Shown here: piece after piece, positions 6,228 to 9,609 of the stretch
How positions within the stretch are numbered: the first letter of the stretch is position 1
Layout: each line of letters begins with the position of its first letter
Origin: Bdellovibrionales bacterium
Lineage (GTDB): Bacteria; Bdellovibrionota; Bacteriovoracia; Bacteriovoracales; Bacteriovoracaceae
Direction of reading: 5' to 3'
DNA: 9,609 bases
Assembly (NCBI GenBank): GCA_030633015.1
Contig: DAOVTR010000035.1
Location: 1-9,609, forward strand
Notes under the pieces: model-generated
Databases searched by the model: none
Seen by the model: the letters and a program-made list of their open reading frames with translations, nothing else
What the model was told of the DNA's origin: nothing
Made by a program: the position numbers and the translations under genes

Positions 6228-7721
6228 ATGTCATCTTACCTGATAGCCATTGATCAAGGAACTACCGGGACGACTTCTGTTTTAGTTGATGCAAATGACT
6301 TTACTTTTATTGATAAAATATCTGTAGAATTTAGGCAAATTTATCCTCAGACGAGTTTTGTTGAACATGATTTATCTGATATTTGGAATACGATTGAACA
6401 CACCGTTAGTAAATTAATAAAAAAGAACAATATTTCTGATGGTGAGATTGTTGCAATTGGAATCACAAATCAAAGAGAGACTGTTTGCTCCTTTAATAGT
6501 GATGGAACTCCTTTGGCCAATGCTATTGTGTGGCAAGATCGTCGCAGTTTTGATACGTGTGAGAAAATAAAAAAATCAAGCGACCACAACTATATAACAT
6601 CCAAAACCGGTCTGCCAATTGATCCATATTTTTCTGCTACAAAAATTAAATGGTTACTTGATAATAACGAAAATATTAAAAATGCTCAAATTGAAAATAA
6701 TTTATTCTTTGGCACTATTGATACTTTTTTATTATACAAACTGACTGCTGGAGAAAGTTATTATACAGAGGCCAGCAATGCATCCAGAACCCTTCTTATG
6801 GATCTTAAAACATGTAATTGGGACAGAAAACTACTCGATATTTTTAAAATTGATAAAAAGAACTTGCCAGAAATAAAAGAGTCTTTTTCTAACTTTGGTG
6901 TAACAAAAAATTTATCATTTCTCCCTGATGGAATACCTATAACAGGCATTTTAGGTGATCAACAGTCAGCACTTTTCGGCCAAGCTGGCTTTAAAAAAGG
7001 TTCTATGAAATGTACATATGGAACCGGTGCTTTTTTGCTTTTAAATACAGGCAGTACCATCAAAAAATCCAAGTTTGGTTTACTTTCAACTGTTGCTTAT
7101 AAATATAAAGGCAAAGTAAACTATGCGCTCGAGGGAAGCAGCTATATTGCTGGTGCTGCAGTCCAATGGATGCGCGATAATTTATCCCTCATTGACACTA
7201 GCGCCGAAATAGAAAATCTTGCAAAATCTGTTTCTAACTTACATGAACTTGATCATCTCGTTTTTCTTCCCTTTTTTACAGGAATAGGCTCTCCATATTG
7301 GAACTCTACTGCAAAAGGAGCTATTTTAGGAATAACAAGAGATATTGAGGCAAAACACCTTGCAATGTCTTGTCTCAACGGGATTGCATTATCTGTAAAT
7401 GATCTCGTTGAATCAATGCGGAATGATGTTGATTTCAAAATAGATAATCTTAATGTCGATGGTGGCGCATGCTCAAACAATTTATTAATGGAAATTCAAG
7501 CAACTATTTCAAATCTTAATATCATTAGACCCAAAACAATTGAAACAACGGCCTATGGAGCGGCACTGGCCGCTGCTGTTGGACACAATATCCTCGATAT
7601 TGATAATATTAAAAATCTTTGGCATCGAGATAGATCGTTTGGATCTTCTTTAAAAAATGTTAATTTCTATAATATGAAGAAAAAACAATGGAAAACTATT
7701 ATCGAAAGTGGGATTTTATAA
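6228..7721 (+). CDS. glpK: Glycerol kinase
   Basis: GlpK phosphorylates glycerol with ATP to sn-glycerol 3-phosphate, for glycolysis or lipid synthesis. From ATG 6228 the product is 497 residues, the usual length, and starts with MSSYLIAIDQGTTGTTSVLVD, the FGGY-kinase phosphate-1 loop. Glycerol-binding residues are present: Arg83-Glu84 in NQRETV, Tyr134 in IDPYFSATK and catalytic-base Asp244 in GILGDQQSALFGQ. MKCTYGTGAFLLLNTG and the late VDGGACSNNLL motif complete the two ATP-binding lobes. Residues 222-243, just before Asp244, lack the GGTR fructose-bisphosphate loop of the E. coli enzyme and have no His like the HPr-phosphorylated one of Gram-positive enzymes; the E. coli IIA-Glc-binding C-terminal segment is also absent. 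No glpF or glpD is adjacent. The gene's end overlaps the end of the convergent radA by 6 bases. Confidence 0.96.
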   Translation: MSSYLIAIDQGTTGTTSVLVDANDFTFIDKISVEFRQIYPQTSFVEHDLSDIWNTIEHTVSKLIKKNNISDGEIVAIGITNQRETVCSFNSDGTPLANAIVWQDRRSFDTCEKIKKSSDHNYITSKTGLPIDPYFSATKIKWLLDNNENIKNAQIENNLFFGTIDTFLLYKLTAGESYYTEASNASRTLLMDLKTCNWDRKLLDIFKIDKKNLPEIKESFSNFGVTKNLSFLPDGIPITGILGDQQSALFGQAGFKKGSMKCTYGTGAFLLLNTGSTIKKSKFGLLSTVAYKYKGKVNYALEGSSYIAGAAVQWMRDNLSLIDTSAEIENLAKSVSNLHELDHLVFLPFFTGIGSPYWNSTAKGAILGITRDIEAKHLAMSCLNGIALSVNDLVESMRNDVDFKIDNLNVDGGACSNNLLMEIQATISNLNIIRPKTIETTAYGAALAAAVGHNILDIDNIKNLWHRDRSFGSSLKNVNFYNMKKKQWKTIIESGIL

Positions 7722-9074
7722 ATATTCCATTATTTCTTCTGCTTTTGAAATTCCAATTACTTCAAAATTGAATTTATTGTTTACTTCTTCTTGATTTCTT
7801 TTAGAAACAATTATTTTTTTATAATTCATTTGTGATATTTCTTGCAGTCTTTGCTCTAACCTTGGAATGTTTCTTACCTCTCCAGTAAGCCCTACTTCTC
7901 CTAAAAAAATAATACCATCGTTTATAGATTTAGAATGAAAAGAGCTTAAAAGAGATGCTAAAATTGCTAAATCAGAATCTCTTGAGTCTAACTTAATTCC
8001 TCCAACCACATTCAGATAAACATCATTAGATCCAATTGGTATTAATAAATATTTTTCTATAACCGCAATTAACATGGCCAAACGATTGCTATCAATTCCT
8101 TGAGTTGTTCTTCTGCCTGCTCCAAACTTATTTTCTACAACCAACGCTTGAATCTCTACAAACAAAACCCTGCTTCCCTCGATTATACAAGTTAGTGATC
8201 GTCCAAATGAATTAGAAAAATTAGATTCTAAAAAATATTTAGATGGACTCTTTACTTCTTGAAGACCTGCTCCTTTCATTTCAAAAATACCAACTTCATT
8301 TGTATTTCCAAAACGATTTTTTATACATCTTAAAATTCGATAATGACCAAACTGATCTCCTTCAAAATATATAACAGTATCAACCATATGCTCCAAGATC
8401 TTAGGGCCTGCTATCGCTCCCTCTTTTGTAATATGTCCTATAATAAAACACGTTAGTCCCTCAGACTTTGCAAAATTCATAAGGGTGTATGTAACTTCAC
8501 GAATTTGTGCAACTGTTCCTGGTGCAGAACCAATCTCTTCAGAAATTGTTGTTTGAATTGAATCAATTACTAAGATTTTAGGCTTGATTGTTTTGATATA
8601 CTCATAAATTTTTTGCCATGAAGTCTCATTAATAACATAAAACTCATTCGACTCAATATTTAATCTTTTTGCTCTATTTGCTACTTGCGATTCAGACTCT
8701 TCTCCACTGACATATAATACTGATCCATTTAAGTTCTTATTTTCAACAAGACTTCCAAGGGCACCTGTAAGAAGTGTTGACTTACCAATACCTGGCTCTC
8801 CCCCAATAAGAATTAACGAACCATGCACAAGCCCTCCTCCAAGAACCCTGTCAAATTCAGATATTCCTATTTTAATACGATCATGATCTACAAGCTGAAT
8901 TTCACTGATTTTTTTTGGTAATGATTCCATTTTCTTAGAATGCTTACCTTTTCTTTTTTCAACAACTTCTTCTACAAACGTATTCCACTCTTGGCAATCT
9001 GGACATTTTCCTAACCACTTTGGGGTTTTGTAAGCACAGCTTTGACAAATATAATATGTTTCAATTTTGGTCAT
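7716..9074 (-). CDS. radA: DNA repair protein RadA/Sms
   Basis: RadA is a RecA-like, DnaB-type hexameric ATPase that drives branch migration during homologous recombination and helps process stalled forks. The 452-residue protein has the full family layout. An N-terminal zinc finger has Cys10, Cys13, Cys24 and Cys27 (CQSC...CPDC). Walker A is GEPGIGKS at residues 92-99, and VLYVSGEES and a Walker B strand KILVIDSIQT follow. The RadA-specific KNRFG motif sits in RCIKNRFGNTNEVGIFEM. The C-terminal Lon-protease-like domain contains NVVGGIKLDSRDSDLAILASL and GEVGLTGEVRNIPRLEQRL. The ATG overlaps the stop of the upstream ligA as ATGA and has no clear Shine-Dalgarno site, so translation is probably coupled to ligA. 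It converges with glpK and overlaps its last bases. Confidence 0.97.
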   Translation of the reverse strand: MTKIETYYICQSCAYKTPKWLGKCPDCQEWNTFVEEVVEKRKGKHSKKMESLPKKISEIQLVDHDRIKIGISEFDRVLGGGLVHGSLILIGGEPGIGKSTLLTGALGSLVENKNLNGSVLYVSGEESESQVANRAKRLNIESNEFYVINETSWQKIYEYIKTIKPKILVIDSIQTTISEEIGSAPGTVAQIREVTYTLMNFAKSEGLTCFIIGHITKEGAIAGPKILEHMVDTVIYFEGDQFGHYRILRCIKNRFGNTNEVGIFEMKGAGLQEVKSPSKYFLESNFSNSFGRSLTCIIEGSRVLFVEIQALVVENKFGAGRRTTQGIDSNRLAMLIAVIEKYLLIPIGSNDVYLNVVGGIKLDSRDSDLAILASLLSSFHSKSINDGIIFLGEVGLTGEVRNIPRLEQRLQEISQMNYKKIIVSKRNQEEVNNKFNFEVIGISKAEEIMEYL

Positions 9075-9609
9075 GCAATAGATTTTTTAAGACTTTCAAA
9101 AAACTCATCTTCGGTAATTAACAAGGTTTTTAACGTTTGTGCTTTTTTAAATTTTGCAGAACTAGAGTCTTGCTCATTTGTAAGAAGATAATCTGTTTTA
9201 GCTGTCACTGATGTAACAACTATTCCTCCCGCATTTCTAATCTCTTGTTCAATTAAAGATCTTTTTCTGCTGAGCTGGCCGGTGATACATATTTTTTTTA
9301 AGAAAAAAACTGTTTCTTTTTTTTCAACAACAGTCTCTTGTATTTTTAAACCAGACTTTTGCAATTTGTTTATCAACGGAATTTTTTCTTTAAATGATTT
9401 AAGATATTCTTGTGATGATTTTTTGGCAAATGAATCAATTGTTGAAAGCTCTTGCACCGTAAGCTTTTTTATTTTCTCTAAACTATCAATTCCACTTTGA
9501 ATTATTTTTTCTGACTTATTATATGCTCCTCCCGTTAGGCCAAGGGAAGTTAAAAAAGTTGAAAGATCTACATTCTTGCTTTGTTCAATACTTTTAATAA
9601 TTTTACTAG
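9071..9609 (-). CDS. ligA: NAD-dependent DNA ligase, C-terminal part (cut by window end)
   Basis: The frame stays open to the window edge, so the GTG at 9457 is internal. The visible 178 or so residues begin SIEQSKNVDLSTFLTSLGL, matching the LigA segment '(I)E.SK...L..FL..LGI' that opens the helix-hairpin-helix region. Then come a degenerate HhH stretch, the linker FKEKIPLINKLQKSGLKI, and a BRCT domain (KKICITGQLSRKRSLIEQEIRNAGGIVV, VTAKTDYLLTNEQDSSSAKFKKAQTL, ITEDEFFESL). LigA seals nicks at Okazaki fragments and in repair. The adenylation, OB and zinc-finger domains are outside the window. Oddly, the last hairpin reads TIDSFAKKSSQEYL where the family usually has a GIG-type hairpin, and the earlier one reads LGLTGGAYNKSEKI. 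The stop overlaps the radA start. It could also be a diverged ligase paralogue; the N-terminus would settle this. Confidence 0.9.
   Translation of the reverse strand, partial: SKIIKSIEQSKNVDLSTFLTSLGLTGGAYNKSEKIIQSGIDSLEKIKKLTVQELSTIDSFAKKSSQEYLKSFKEKIPLINKLQKSGLKIQETVVEKKETVFFLKKICITGQLSRKRSLIEQEIRNAGGIVVTSVTAKTDYLLTNEQDSSSAKFKKAQTLKTLLITEDEFFESLKKSIA

Noticed and set aside
9455..9457. GTG 9457 as a start of a separate small BRCT protein
   Set aside because: The frame continues open to the window end with LigA-like sequence, so this is the inside of ligA.
9282..9500. 72-codon + strand open frame opposite ligA
   Set aside because: It is a shadow of the ligA BRCT/HhH coding sequence, with no motif and no ribosome binding site.

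Overview
The window is a gene-dense stretch of low-GC bacterial DNA (roughly one third G+C by eye). It carries ten genes: two are cut by the window edges and eight are complete. No tRNA, rRNA, CRISPR array, insertion sequence or phage gene was seen, and no gap exceeds about 60 bases. Clear AGGAG-type ribosome binding sites, signal peptides and an outer-membrane-type beta-barrel ending in Phe point to a Gram-negative bacterium. The clear Shine-Dalgarno sites argue against Bacteroidota. The low GC and gene content would fit a Bacteriovorax-like member of the Bdellovibrionota, but that is an inference without a database search.

Region 1 (1-4059, + strand) is a histidine-utilisation operon: the 3' end of hutH, then hutU and hutI. 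The genes are joined by ATGA stop/start overlaps. Together they turn histidine into urocanate, imidazolonepropionate and formiminoglutamate. Only 3 bases after hutI comes an unexpected fourth gene, a fusion of a ferritin/rubrerythrin-like domain with a VIT1/CCC1-type iron/manganese transporter. No hutG or hutF follows.

Region 2 (4060-5387, + strand) holds two envelope genes of unknown function: a probable outer-membrane beta-barrel and a small secreted protein with a helix-turn-helix-like GWGKIAKELGV segment and a very lysine-rich tail. A sigma70-like promoter candidate sits just before the barrel gene.

Region 3 (5389-7721) starts with a minus-strand TlpA-like thioredoxin that converges on region 2 with a 1-base gap. 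A short divergent promoter region (5953-6003) follows. Then come a + strand small class III/TadE-like prepilin and glpK (glycerol kinase), probably cotranscribed.

Region 4 (7716-9609, - strand) is a DNA-repair pair. The 3' part of ligA (NAD-dependent DNA ligase, HhH and BRCT domains) overlaps radA/sms by ATGA. radA converges on and overlaps glpK by 6 bases.

Most genes are ordinary housekeeping or catabolic genes. The best candidates for something less described are the ferritin-VIT gene inside a hut operon, the orphan prepilin in front of glpK, the two-gene envelope unit, the degenerate helix-hairpin-helix repeats in LigA, and a GlpK lacking both known allosteric/PTS control elements.
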